Shown: positions 26,794 to 35,574 of the stretch, in pieces | How positions within the stretch are numbered: the stretch's first letter is position 1 | How the letters are laid out: the number at the start of each line of letters is the position of its first letter | NCBI RefSeq assembly: GCF_002742285.1 | Contig: NZ_MDGM01000014.1 | Span: 186,001 to 250,000, forward strand | Direction: 5' to 3' | Length of the DNA stretch: 64,000 nt | From: Paramylibacter kogurei | Lineage (GTDB): Bacteria; Pseudomonadota; Alphaproteobacteria; Rhodobacterales; Rhodobacteraceae | Notes under the pieces: model-generated | Databases searched by the model: none | What the model saw: the letters and a program-made list of their open reading frames with translations, nothing else | Told to the model about the DNA's origin: nothing | Position numbers and translations under genes: made by a program

Positions 26794-26885
26794 AAACAAT
26801 GTTGATTTTGATAATTGCGACATCCGCATTAACCGCATGTGGGATCAAAAATGATCCACTTCCCGTTGAAGCATACGAAATTTAG
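26790..26885 (+). CDS. 31-residue LptM/YifL-like lipoprotein
   Basis: Very short gene: signal peptide [17 protein letters not shown] with lipobox LTAC (Cys17), then [15 protein letters not shown]. The CG-[IL]-K-x-x-PL pattern right after the lipidated Cys resembles LptM (YifL) of enterobacteria, a helper in maturation of the LptD translocon, and small lipoproteins of this type lie next to lysA in many Proteobacteria. ATGA overlap with argH and 31 bp before lysA make it part of the argH-lysA run. It is too short for most gene finders. Gene reality is well supported; the LptM role is inference. Confidence 0.8.
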   Translation: MKTMLILIIATSALTACGIKNDPLPVEAYEI

Positions 26886-26916
26886 GCCACCCAACCCAAA
26901 GATCAAAGGATAAATC

Positions 26917-28182
26917 ATGGATCATTTTCTTTACCGTGATGGCGTTTTGCACGCCGAAGATGTTGCGATTACGGATATCGCAGCCAAGGTTGGTACGCCA
27001 TTTTATGTTTATTCAACCGCGACCCTAACACGCCATTTTCAGGTATTTGATGATGCGCTTAAGGGGATGGATCATCTGATCTGTTACGCGATGAAGGCCA
27101 ATTCAAACATTGCAGTGTTGAAAACGCTTGGCGATTTGGGTGCGGGCATGGATGTGGTGTCGGGTGGTGAATACATGCGCGCCAAGGCCGCGGGTGTGCC
27201 CGGTGATCGTATCGTATTTTCGGGCGTTGGCAAAACCGCCGACGAAATGAAATTGGCGCTGACGGGTGGCATTCGCCAATTCAATGTTGAATCCGAACCA
27301 GAATTGGATTGTTTAAACGAGGTTGCGGTTTCACTTGGTTTGGTTGCACCGATCACGGTTCGAGTAAACCCAGATGTTGATGCCAAAACCCATGCGAAAA
27401 TCGCAACGGGTAAGTCGGAAAACAAATTTGGTATTCCCATTCGCCAAGCACGCGATGTTTATGCCAAGGCCGCCAAAATGGATGGTATCGAAATTGTTGG
27501 AATTGACGTTCATATTGGAAGCCAACTCACCGATTTGGAACCATTTCGCCAAGCATATTTAAAGGTGCGCGATTTAACTGAAACGCTTCGCGCCGATGGG
27601 CATAATATCCGCCGTCTGGATTTGGGTGGGGGGCTGGGTATCCCGTATGAACGCTCGAACAGCGTGCCACCGCTACCAGTGGATTATGGACATGTTATTC
27701 GTGAAACTGTTGGCGATTTGGGTTGCGAAATTGAAATTGAACCTGGTCGTTTGCTGGCAGGTAACGCGGGATTATTGGTGAGCTCGGTGATCTATAACAA
27801 AAATGGCGAAGGGCGTGATTTTTTAATTATTGATGCGGCGATGAATGATTTGATTCGCCCCGCAATGTACGAAGCATATCACGACATTATTCCAGTGATT
27901 GAACCCAATGCCGCGACCGAAACCAATCCAATTGATATTGTTGGTCCGGTTTGTGAAACAGGTGATACATTTGCAAAACAACGCGAAATGCCAAGCGTGC
28001 GTGATGGCGAAATGGTCGCATTTCGATCCGCTGGCGCGTATGGCGCGGTTATGTCATCGGAATATAACACCCGTCCAATGATTCCAGAGGTTTTGGTAAA
28101 AGCCGATCAATTTGCAGTTATTCGGGCACGACCAAGCTTTGAAGAAATGATAAAACGCGATACAGTACCCGAATGGGTGTAG
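26917..28182 (+). CDS. lysA: Diaminopimelate decarboxylase
   Basis: Last step of lysine biosynthesis. 421 residues, fold type III PLP enzyme. PLP lysine in CYAMKANSN, HIGSQ, the Gly-rich LDLGGGLGIPY, EPGRLLAGN, and the substrate Cys in GPVCETGD distinguish it from the ornithine decarboxylase at 3.3-4.5 kb. AAAGGATAA precedes the ATG. It follows argH and the small lipoprotein in one direction. Confidence 0.97.
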   Translation: MDHFLYRDGVLHAEDVAITDIAAKVGTPFYVYSTATLTRHFQVFDDALKGMDHLICYAMKANSNIAVLKTLGDLGAGMDVVSGGEYMRAKAAGVPGDRIVFSGVGKTADEMKLALTGGIRQFNVESEPELDCLNEVAVSLGLVAPITVRVNPDVDAKTHAKIATGKSENKFGIPIRQARDVYAKAAKMDGIEIVGIDVHIGSQLTDLEPFRQAYLKVRDLTETLRADGHNIRRLDLGGGLGIPYERSNSVPPLPVDYGHVIRETVGDLGCEIEIEPGRLLAGNAGLLVSSVIYNKNGEGRDFLIIDAAMNDLIRPAMYEAYHDIIPVIEPNAATETNPIDIVGPVCETGDTFAKQREMPSVRDGEMVAFRSAGAYGAVMSSEYNTRPMIPEVLVKADQFAVIRARPSFEEMIKRDTVPEWV

Positions 28183-28210
28183 CATTCTGCGCCCCATTCG
28201 GAGGCGCAAA

Positions 28211-30913
28211 TTGGACACTGAAAACCAAACAGCCCAAGAAATAGCGACGCATGCGATCAAAAAACTGCGTCGCAAAATCGCGATTTCGCGCGGGGTGCTG
28301 GCCTGCGAGCGTTTCGTAACTTCGTTTTGGCCTGTTGCGATATTGTTTTTATTTGCCTTTACGTTGATGTATTTGGGCGTGTTTTCGGTATTGCCTGTGA
28401 ATGCGTTTTTGGCACTGAGTGTAATTTTTGCGATCATTTTGGTGGTTTTGATCAAAAGCCCTCTGCGCAAGTTTTCATGGCCAAGTGAACAGGCGGCCAT
28501 CAATCGATTGGATATTGGCCTACATGGTCGCCCGATTGCAGGATTGCATGATCGTATTGCACTTGGTTCCGGTGACCCTGCGGCGGAATATCTCTGGGCG
28601 CTTAATTTAAAGCGGCTAGCGGATAAGGCGAAAAGCGTAAATATAACACTCCCTGAAATTCGGTTATCAGGGCAGGACAGATGGGCCACGCGGTTGATCG
28701 TGCTTTTGTTATTTGCGGTTTCGATATTGTTCGTGCGCGGCGATGCTGGGCGTAGTTTGTTAAATGGTATTGCGCCCGCGGCGCAAAGCGTTGCGTCCGG
28801 CCCAAGTTTTGAAGCATGGGCCGAACCGCCCTCATATACAGGGTTGCCAACAATCTATTTGAATGATGTCAGCCAAGATACGACATTAAAATTACCACAA
28901 GACAGCCAAATAACGCTTCGTATTTATGGATATGATGGGCGTGCATCATTGCGCGAAACCATCAGTGCGGGCGCGGATGCATCCTTGCCAGAGGAACCAC
29001 AAGATGTGCTTGAACACACATTGATCGTTCAATCGTCGGGCACATTTGAAGTATCGACAAAGCTTTTTGATGATCGTGTATGGCAGATTGAAATGATCCC
29101 AGACCGTGCGCCAAAAATTGCTTTTGGCGAAGGTATTTCGCGCAGCATTCAAGGTGAAATGGAGGTTCCATTTGTTGCCAGCGACGATTACGGCGTCACT
29201 GGCGGTACACTTACAGCGATTGTGAATTTGGATGCGATTGAACGCAAATATGGATTGGCACGCGAACCAGAGTCTCAGGCGCCACTGGAAATTGAAATTC
29301 CAATGCCCTTTGCGGCGGATCTAACGAATGTCGATGATATTTTGGTTGATAACCAAGCCAAACATCCATGGGCAAGTTTGCCCTCGATTTTGCAACTTCG
29401 CGCAACAGATGCGATTGGAAATGTTGGTGAATCAGAATTGCTTGAAACCAATCTGCCGGGCAAACGCTTTTTTGATACTTTGGCGGCTGGGATTGTGGAT
29501 GTGCGTCGCGAATTGTTATGGAATCGCGAAAACGCCGATCGTGCCGTTTATGTGATCAAAGCAATTACGCATCGCCCGGATGGGCTTTTCCCAGATGAAA
29601 AAGCATATCTTATGGTGCGCACCGCGCTTCGTCGCATGGAATATAACACCGATGAAGCGTTAAGCGATGATGCATTGGTAGAAGTGACAGATTTATTGTG
29701 GAACGCAGCACTATTAATCGAAGATGGTGATCTGGATGACGCCAAAGAGCGCTTGCGCCGCGCCCAAGAGCGTTTGCAAGAAGCGATGGAAAATGGTGCC
29801 ACCAAGGAAGAAATCGAAGAGCTCATGCAAGAATTGCGCGATGCCACGGAAAACTATTTAGCTCAGTTAGAGCGGCGCCAAGGGGATGAACAGCAACAAT
29901 CCAGCAATCAGGGCGAAACGATTTCACAAGATCAAATCCAACAGATGATGGATGAAATCCAAGAGTTGATGGAACAAGGGCGCATGGAAGAAGCGCAAGC
30001 ATTAATGGAACAGTTGCAAAAACTGTTAGAAGAAATGCGCTATGTAGAAATGCAGCCGGGTTCTGGGGGTGAAAATTCCGAAGATTTGCAGCAAACATTG
30101 CGAGATCAACAAGAATTGGCGGATGACACATTCCAAGAATTACAAGAAGAGTTTGATCGTCAACGGCAACAACAAAATGGACAAGAAGGCCAGCAGGGAC
30201 AACAACAGCAAGGCAATCAGCAGGGCCAGCAACAAGGCCCGCAACAAGGTAACCAGCAAGGCCAGCAGCAGGGGCAACAGCAAGGTAACCAACAAGGCCA
30301 ACAAGGCGGGCAACAGCAGGGTCAGCAAGGCCAACAGCAAGGTCAGCAACAAGGCCAAAATGGTGGTTCACAAAACGAACAACGCGGCGGCCAAGGCGGT
30401 AGCGGTCTTGCCGAGCGCCAAGAAGCATTGCGTCGCATGTTGCGTGGGCAACGTGGTGGTGTTCCAAATGATGGATCAGAGGCTGGACAAGCCGCGCGTG
30501 ATGCCTTGGAGCAAGCCGAGCGAAATATGGATGCGGCGCGTGAAAATCTTGAAAATGGAAATGTAGCAGGGGCGCTGGATAATCAATCCGATGCGATGGA
30601 TTCGCTGCGCGAAGGAATGCGCCAAATGAACGAGCAATCGCGCCAAGCTCAGCAAGGCCAACAACAAGGCAACGAAGGTCAATCAGAGGGGCAAGGCCAA
30701 GGATTAAATCCAAATGGTCGTGCGACCGCGCTGGATCCATTGGGCCGTTCGCAAGGTGGGATGTTTAATGATACACTTACCCCAAACGGGCTTGGCGAAG
30801 AAAACGCCAAGCGCCAAAATGAAGTATTGGAAGAAATCAAACGTCGGTCAAACGAACGCACACGCCCTGAATTGGAATTGGACTATCTCAAACGATTGCT
30901 TGATCGTTTTTAG
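28211..30913 (+). CDS. TIGR02302 (DUF4175) membrane protein with Gln/Gly-rich region
   Basis: A 900-residue protein of a large alphaproteobacterial family of unknown function. N-terminal membrane helices (FWPVAILFLFAFTLMYLGV, ALSVIFAIILVVLI and LIVLLLFAVSILFV) are followed by a periplasmic beta-domain region (residues about 190-430), then long acidic coiled coils (KERLRRAQERLQEAMENG, MDEIQELMEQGRMEEAQALM). Residues about 655-725 are almost only Gln, Gly and Asn. TTG start at 28211 with CGGAGG 6 bp upstream. It follows lysA by 28 bp, the usual place in this group. An envelope role is likely but unproven. Confidence 0.88.
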   Translation: MDTENQTAQEIATHAIKKLRRKIAISRGVLACERFVTSFWPVAILFLFAFTLMYLGVFSVLPVNAFLALSVIFAIILVVLIKSPLRKFSWPSEQAAINRLDIGLHGRPIAGLHDRIALGSGDPAAEYLWALNLKRLADKAKSVNITLPEIRLSGQDRWATRLIVLLLFAVSILFVRGDAGRSLLNGIAPAAQSVASGPSFEAWAEPPSYTGLPTIYLNDVSQDTTLKLPQDSQITLRIYGYDGRASLRETISAGADASLPEEPQDVLEHTLIVQSSGTFEVSTKLFDDRVWQIEMIPDRAPKIAFGEGISRSIQGEMEVPFVASDDYGVTGGTLTAIVNLDAIERKYGLAREPESQAPLEIEIPMPFAADLTNVDDILVDNQAKHPWASLPSILQLRATDAIGNVGESELLETNLPGKRFFDTLAAGIVDVRRELLWNRENADRAVYVIKAITHRPDGLFPDEKAYLMVRTALRRMEYNTDEALSDDALVEVTDLLWNAALLIEDGDLDDAKERLRRAQERLQEAMENGATKEEIEELMQELRDATENYLAQLERRQGDEQQQSSNQGETISQDQIQQMMDEIQELMEQGRMEEAQALMEQLQKLLEEMRYVEMQPGSGGENSEDLQQTLRDQQELADDTFQELQEEFDRQRQQQNGQEGQQGQQQQGNQQGQQQGPQQGNQQGQQQGQQQGNQQGQQGGQQQGQQGQQQGQQQGQNGGSQNEQRGGQGGSGLAERQEALRRMLRGQRGGVPNDGSEAGQAARDALEQAERNMDAARENLENGNVAGALDNQSDAMDSLREGMRQMNEQSRQAQQGQQQGNEGQSEGQGQGLNPNGRATALDPLGRSQGGMFNDTLTPNGLGEENAKRQNEVLEEIKRRSNERTRPELELDYLKRLLDRF
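30172..30360 (+). repeat. Gln/Gly/Asn-rich coding tandem repeat
   Basis: Within the TIGR02302 gene, a low-complexity run of CAG/CAA, GGC/GGT and AAC codons encodes units such as QQGQQQGNQQG. The short imperfect repeats make slippage-driven length variation likely between strains. The opposite strand reads as Leu-rich non-genes. Confidence 0.85.
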
Positions 30914-30914
30914 A

Positions 30915-32474
30915 TTAGCGCCCTGTAATGGCTTTCCAGGTGTTATTGGCAAAATTGCTCAGACTTGGTTCACCACCTTCGGTATAAAGGTTTTGAACAT
31001 GCATCCGACCCGAGTCCACAAAGGCGGTATAGCTATTCACCGTGTCTTCGGCGGCGGGAATTGCTTTGCTCACGCTTGGGGCCATAATATAAAGTAGGGT
31101 CGCCAAAACCACTGCGATACAGGCTGCATAAAATCCATTCCAAAATGCGCCACCTGTGTCGTGAGTTTTGTTTTCACCGTCCAAGTCGATTTTTTCGTTG
31201 GCCGCTTCTGTTTCAATTTTTACGGCTTCGGCTTGATCCGCACCAAGACGAATTTTGCCTTCAATTTCATCAACATCACGGAACGCAGTTTTGCCTTTCT
31301 TTGGGGCGATATCTGCTTCTGGTTCGATGTCTAGATCAGTGTCAGGTGCTGTTGGTTCAGCGGGCGCTGGTTCAACGGAATCGTCCTGTGACATGATTTG
31401 GTCAGCCATTGCATCAGCATCGATTTGAGCATCTTGCGCAGCTTGATACGCACTTTCGGCTGGTGTGCGTTCGATTGTTTTTTCAGCACTTTTCAAACGT
31501 TCAATAAAACTTGCGACATCAACAGTTTTCTTGGCACCAGCAGCAACCGCCGCCGTGGAAACAAAGCTTGGGATATCACTTGCAGATTCTTCTTCAGAAG
31601 GCGCAGTTTCATCAAGGTTCGTTGCTGTATCGGTATCGTCGATGTCAGATGATGAATCAAACGACTCGGCAGCGGCGTCACCACCAATTGTTGGATCGTC
31701 CGGTGTTTCAGTATTTGAAATACGATCAAACATGCGCGAAATCGCATCATCTTCTTGATCTGTTTCATCAATTGATGGCGATGCATCGTCCGTTTTATCA
31801 AGATTGGATTCGATTGCAGAGGTATCATCCACAAATTCGCTTGGCGCTTGCTCGTCTGGGCGATCTGTTTCGCTGTCGGGATCTTCGGGTTGGTTTTGCG
31901 CAACATCTTGCGCTTGAGGTTCGTCTAATTCAGGGAGCTCGAACGAAATATCAGACGACTTTGGTGCCTCTTTACCTGTCTGATCCGCTGCATATGCCGC
32001 TTCGTTGCGCAATACTTCCAAAACGGAGCTGCTTGCACTTGGTGTTTCTGGTTCCGCTTGCGGTGCGGGTGTCTCTGGAATTTGTGGTTCTACCGGCGCT
32101 TCGGCCTGTGATTGCACAGGTTCTTGTCGGTGTGCGCCAAAGACAGAGCGAAATTCGGGCAATGGATCGTCGGAAGCAACCGGTTCATCAACTTTGGGTT
32201 GTTCTGTTGCGATGTTATCATTGCGAATGAGGCTTTGAAAATGTTGCGTTTCTGGCGGCAACGGTTGATGTCGCGGCGCTACTTCTGGTTCGGGCTCTGG
32301 GATGTAATCCGGCGCCAAGTTCGTTTCCACCTTGGAAACAGGATCAAGGAACAAAATCGGTTCTTGAAACCAGATATGCGAACAATTCGCGCATTGCACA
32401 TCACGACCGTTTTCAGGAATCGCACCCTCGGCCACTTCGTATTGTGCTGTGCAGTTTGGACAAATCAGACGCAT
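30915..32474 (-). CDS. MJ0042-type zinc-finger membrane protein, ZitP-like
   Basis: 519 residues in four parts: an N-terminal zinc ribbon MRLICPNCTAQYEV...VQCANCSHIWFQEP (two CxxC pairs), a very acidic Asp/Glu/Ser/Pro/Gln-rich region of about 380 residues that looks disordered, one membrane helix (FYAACIAVVLATLLYIMAP) near residue 450, and a periplasmic tail of about 50 residues. This is the layout of Caulobacter ZitP, a polar zinc-finger protein that binds PopZ. It is divergent from ftsE with about 157 bp between them. Good ribosome site GGGGGAT. The ZitP role is inferred. Confidence 0.82.
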   Translation of the reverse strand: MRLICPNCTAQYEVAEGAIPENGRDVQCANCSHIWFQEPILFLDPVSKVETNLAPDYIPEPEPEVAPRHQPLPPETQHFQSLIRNDNIATEQPKVDEPVASDDPLPEFRSVFGAHRQEPVQSQAEAPVEPQIPETPAPQAEPETPSASSSVLEVLRNEAAYAADQTGKEAPKSSDISFELPELDEPQAQDVAQNQPEDPDSETDRPDEQAPSEFVDDTSAIESNLDKTDDASPSIDETDQEDDAISRMFDRISNTETPDDPTIGGDAAAESFDSSSDIDDTDTATNLDETAPSEEESASDIPSFVSTAAVAAGAKKTVDVASFIERLKSAEKTIERTPAESAYQAAQDAQIDADAMADQIMSQDDSVEPAPAEPTAPDTDLDIEPEADIAPKKGKTAFRDVDEIEGKIRLGADQAEAVKIETEAANEKIDLDGENKTHDTGGAFWNGFYAACIAVVLATLLYIMAPSVSKAIPAAEDTVNSYTAFVDSGRMHVQNLYTEGGEPSLSNFANNTWKAITGR

Positions 32475-32582
32475 TACATCCCCCAGTATAGTCTATATCG
32501 CCCAAAGAATCAGGCATTTATTAATTTTGTAGACGTGGTATTCCGTTTTTCCAAGTAAATGATGGGTTATCAGGGTTTTATG

Positions 32583-32588
32583 TATAAT
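32583..32588 (+). promoter_or_regulatory. Possible -10 element for ftsE
   Basis: TATAAT consensus hexamer 43 bp before the ftsE GTG, in the 157-bp gap between the zinc-finger gene and ftsE. No good -35 is seen at 16-18 bp, so this stands only as a candidate. Confidence 0.3.
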
Positions 32589-32631
32589 ACTGCGTTGCAT
32601 AAGAATCGCAGCCAAAAAAACGAGGCGTGAC

Positions 32632-33309
32632 GTGATCGAGCTAAAAAGAGCAGGATTTTCCTACGGTGGTGGGGCAATTTTGGCGGATGTGGATTTGCAT
32701 TTGACCAAAGGCAGCTTTCATTTTTTAACGGGTCCATCGGGTTCGGGAAAATCTACATTGATGAAATTATGCTATCAGGCGTTGTTTCCTAGTGCGGGAA
32801 CAATCAAGGTGTTTGGCAAAGATGTCCGCGCCATGACGCATGATGATATTGCAATCATTCGCCGCCGCATTGGTGTTGTCCACCAAGATTGCCAATTTTT
32901 GGATCATCTTAGCCTTGCGGAAAATGTGTTGATGCCCAGTCAGGTATCGGGGCGTGATTTGAATGATGATTTGCAAAATATGAATCAATTGTTGAATTGG
33001 GTTGGATTGACAAAACAGATAAACGCGCTCCCGCCACAGTTGTCAGGCGGTGAACGCCAACGTGCGGCGCTTGCGCGTGCACTAATCTTATCGCCTGATG
33101 TGATTTTGGCCGACGAACCAACGGGTAATGTCGATTGGGAAATGGGACAAAAATTGCTGAGCTTGCTGATCGAGCTAAATAAAATGGGGAAAACCATTTT
33201 GATTGCAACGCATGATATGAATTTGATTCGTGTGGCAAAGCCTCAGGTCGCCGCCCGTGTTTTGCGTATTCAGGATAAACGAATTGTTTCTGGGGGTGCA
33301 GATCTATGA
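32632..33309 (+). CDS. ftsE: Cell division ATP-binding protein FtsE
   Basis: ABC ATPase that with FtsX controls septal peptidoglycan hydrolysis. 225 residues: Walker A GPSGSGKST, Q-loop VHQDCQFLDHL, signature LSGGERQRAALARAL, Walker B VILADEPTGNVD, H-loop ATHD. GTG start with GAGG upstream. Overlaps ftsX by 4 bp. Confidence 0.95.
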   Translation: MIELKRAGFSYGGGAILADVDLHLTKGSFHFLTGPSGSGKSTLMKLCYQALFPSAGTIKVFGKDVRAMTHDDIAIIRRRIGVVHQDCQFLDHLSLAENVLMPSQVSGRDLNDDLQNMNQLLNWVGLTKQINALPPQLSGGERQRAALARALILSPDVILADEPTGNVDWEMGQKLLSLLIELNKMGKTILIATHDMNLIRVAKPQVAARVLRIQDKRIVSGGADL

Positions 33310-34220
33310 ACAAGATTCTGCGATACTGGCAACTTGCACAGGATATGTTGTCTGGTGATCAAAATGCTGATCGCGTGGTGCCACCGTCTGGGTATACGGC
33401 ATCGTTGACCACGTTTGTTTCATTCGCGATGGCGTTTTTGACGGTGTTTGCACTGGCATTATTTTTGGCCACAGGGCGTTTGGCTGATCGTTGGTCAACG
33501 GAATTGGCGGGCACATCAACCGTACGCATTTCGGCACCCGATGGACAAATGGATGCACAGGCGAAAACGGTATTGGGCATTTTGGAAACAACGCCAGGCA
33601 TTGCCAGTGCACGTTTAATGTCAGAAGACGAACAGCGCCGATTATTAACGCCTTGGTTTGGGGTGGATTTGCCTATGGATAATTTGCCAATTCCAAGTCT
33701 GATTGAAATAACAGAAGAAGGCGTTGGCCCAGATGTGAACGGATTGCGTTTACGACTACAAGCAGAAGCACCGGGCGCAATATTGGATGATCATACACGT
33801 TGGCGCCGTCCAATGGTGAAGGCCGCGCAACGATTGCGATTATTGGGCGCATTATCCATCGGGTTGATCGTTGGATCGACCATCGCCATGATCACCCTTG
33901 CAGCGCAAGCGGCGCTATCGGCAAATGGACAAGTGATAAGCGTGCTGCGCCTAATCGGTGCACGCGATAACTATATCGCAAAGGCTTTTGTTCGCCGGTT
34001 CACTATTCGCGCTTTCTTGGGCGGCCTTATCGGTAGCTTGTTAGCGATGCTGTTCATCTATTTTCTGCCCGCTGTTGCAGAAGAGGGTGCGTTCCTCACG
34101 GGGCTTGGTTTCCAAGGTGTGCAATGGCTTTTGCCGTTGTTTATTCCGTTGGTGGCCGCGACAATCGCGTTTGTTTCAACGCGTTTTGCTGCAAATTCTA
34201 AATTACAAAGGACGGCATGA
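33306..34220 (+). CDS. ftsX: Cell division membrane protein FtsX
   Basis: 304 residues. One N-terminal helix (FVSFAMAFLTVFALALFLATG), a periplasmic domain, then three C-terminal helices, the last FIPLVAATIAFVST; four in total, as in FtsX. The periplasmic part would contact a murein hydrolase activator, none of which is in the window. Overlaps ftsE upstream and plsC downstream by ATGA. Confidence 0.92.
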   Translation: MNKILRYWQLAQDMLSGDQNADRVVPPSGYTASLTTFVSFAMAFLTVFALALFLATGRLADRWSTELAGTSTVRISAPDGQMDAQAKTVLGILETTPGIASARLMSEDEQRRLLTPWFGVDLPMDNLPIPSLIEITEEGVGPDVNGLRLRLQAEAPGAILDDHTRWRRPMVKAAQRLRLLGALSIGLIVGSTIAMITLAAQAALSANGQVISVLRLIGARDNYIAKAFVRRFTIRAFLGGLIGSLLAMLFIYFLPAVAEEGAFLTGLGFQGVQWLLPLFIPLVAATIAFVSTRFAANSKLQRTA

Positions 34221-34966
34221 TGGCTTACGTTTTTCAATATATTCGCTCGGTTATATTTGTCATTTTGATGTACGTTTGGATGCTCGTCTTGGGGATTATC
34301 GGTGCGATTCCTGCTGCGTTGTCACGTGAATGGGCATATAAATTTATGCGGTTTTATTGCCTGTCGGTATTCTGGTTGGCGCGCGTGCTGTGTGGTTTGA
34401 CCTATGAAATCCGTGGCAAAGTGCCAACGGGTTCGGTGATCGTTGCGTCCAAACATCAATCATTTTTGGATGTGATGGTGAACTTTTACACCGTTGAGCG
34501 CGGAAATTTTGTGATGAAGAAGGAACTAAAATGGGCGCCAATATTGGGGTTTTATGCAATGCGTATTGGTGTGGCACCTGTTAAACGCGGTGCACGATCC
34601 AAGTCGATGAAAGAAATGGTTTCTGGCGTCGAAAAAGAGGCAGACACGCCATCACAACTGATAATTTACCCACAAGGCACGCGTGTGCCACCGGGTAAAT
34701 ATCTTCCTTACAAGGTTGGTGCTGCGGTGTTGTGCCAACGTTTTGATCGCCCTTGCATTCCCGTTGCAACCAATGTCGGGGTGTTTTGGAATAAACGTGG
34801 GCTGTATCGCAAACCAGGGGTGGCAGTGTTCGAATATTTCGAACCGCTCCCAAAAGGATTAAGCGTGGAGGATATGACCAAAGAAATGGAACGTGTCATT
34901 GAAACAAATTCGAACCGATTGATGGCAGAGGCTGGTTTTGATGTCACACCACAGGATGCGTCATGA
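34217..34966 (+). CDS. plsC: 1-acyl-sn-glycerol-3-phosphate acyltransferase
   Basis: Makes phosphatidic acid in phospholipid synthesis. 249 residues with an N-terminal membrane segment (IRSVIFVILMYVWMLVLGIIGAI), the catalytic HxxxxD as SKHQSFLDV, and the second motif YPQGTRVPPG. Third gene of the ftsEX operon by 4-bp overlap on both sides, an arrangement that ties division and lipid synthesis. Confidence 0.92.
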   Translation: MMAYVFQYIRSVIFVILMYVWMLVLGIIGAIPAALSREWAYKFMRFYCLSVFWLARVLCGLTYEIRGKVPTGSVIVASKHQSFLDVMVNFYTVERGNFVMKKELKWAPILGFYAMRIGVAPVKRGARSKSMKEMVSGVEKEADTPSQLIIYPQGTRVPPGKYLPYKVGAAVLCQRFDRPCIPVATNVGVFWNKRGLYRKPGVAVFEYFEPLPKGLSVEDMTKEMERVIETNSNRLMAEAGFDVTPQDAS

Positions 34967-35574
34967 CAATTATCCAATCGGTCAAAGAACTTGAAAACCT
35001 TTATGGCGAACCCAGTGAAAATTCATTGCGCAAAGTTGCCAATCACATCACCCCTGAATATCGCAAATGGATTGAGAGTAGCCCATTTTGCGCATTGTGC
35101 ACCGTTGGCCCCGATGGTGCAGATGCATCCCCACGTGGCGATATCGGACAGGTCGTGATTGAGCTGGATGAAAAAACGCTGGCGATTCCTGATCGACACG
35201 GAAATAACCGTTTGGACAGTTTACGTAATATCGTTAATGACGGACGCGTTGCGTTGATGTTGCTGACGCCCAATTCCACGATTGTAACCCGCGTGAATGG
35301 TCGTGGTGAAATTTCTGTTGCACCCGATTTTTTGGATCGTTTCACCGTCAAGGGAAAGCCACCAAAATCAATCATTCTGATACATGTCGAAGAGGTGTAT
35401 TTCCAATGTTCCCGCGCGGTGATGCGCGCAGGTCTTTGGAAACAGGACCAGTGGCCAGATATCGACTCTTTGCCAACTATGGGGCAAATTTTGGCGGCGC
35501 AATCGAACAATGAAATTGATGGTGATGCGGTTGATCAAGCATGGCCCGAACGCGCCAAACAAGGACTGTGGTAG
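34963..35574 (+). CDS. PPOX-type FMN-dependent flavoprotein
   Basis: 203 residues of the pyridoxamine-5'-phosphate oxidase-like split-barrel superfamily, closest in pattern to the MSMEG_1061 group: FCALCTVGPDGADASPRGD, LDEKTLAIPDRHGNNRLDSLRNI and the C-terminal CSRAVMRAGLW. Substrate unknown. Last gene of the ftsE-ftsX-plsC run; its end abuts the converging accA. Confidence 0.85.
   Translation: MTIIQSVKELENLYGEPSENSLRKVANHITPEYRKWIESSPFCALCTVGPDGADASPRGDIGQVVIELDEKTLAIPDRHGNNRLDSLRNIVNDGRVALMLLTPNSTIVTRVNGRGEISVAPDFLDRFTVKGKPPKSIILIHVEEVYFQCSRAVMRAGLWKQDQWPDIDSLPTMGQILAAQSNNEIDGDAVDQAWPERAKQGLW

Noticed and set aside
30140..30358. Leu/Ala-rich 72-codon frame that looks like a membrane peptide
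   Set aside because: Pure complement of CAG/CAA and GGC repeats on the other strand.
29823..30740. Long His/Leu-rich reading frame (305 codons) on the minus strand
   Set aside because: It lies fully antisense to the TIGR02302 gene and its composition mirrors the Gln/Gly repeat; no ribosome site or family pattern.
31511..32230. 239-codon plus-strand frame over the zinc-finger gene
   Set aside because: Antisense shadow of the acidic low-complexity region; Arg/His/Gln-rich with no start signal.
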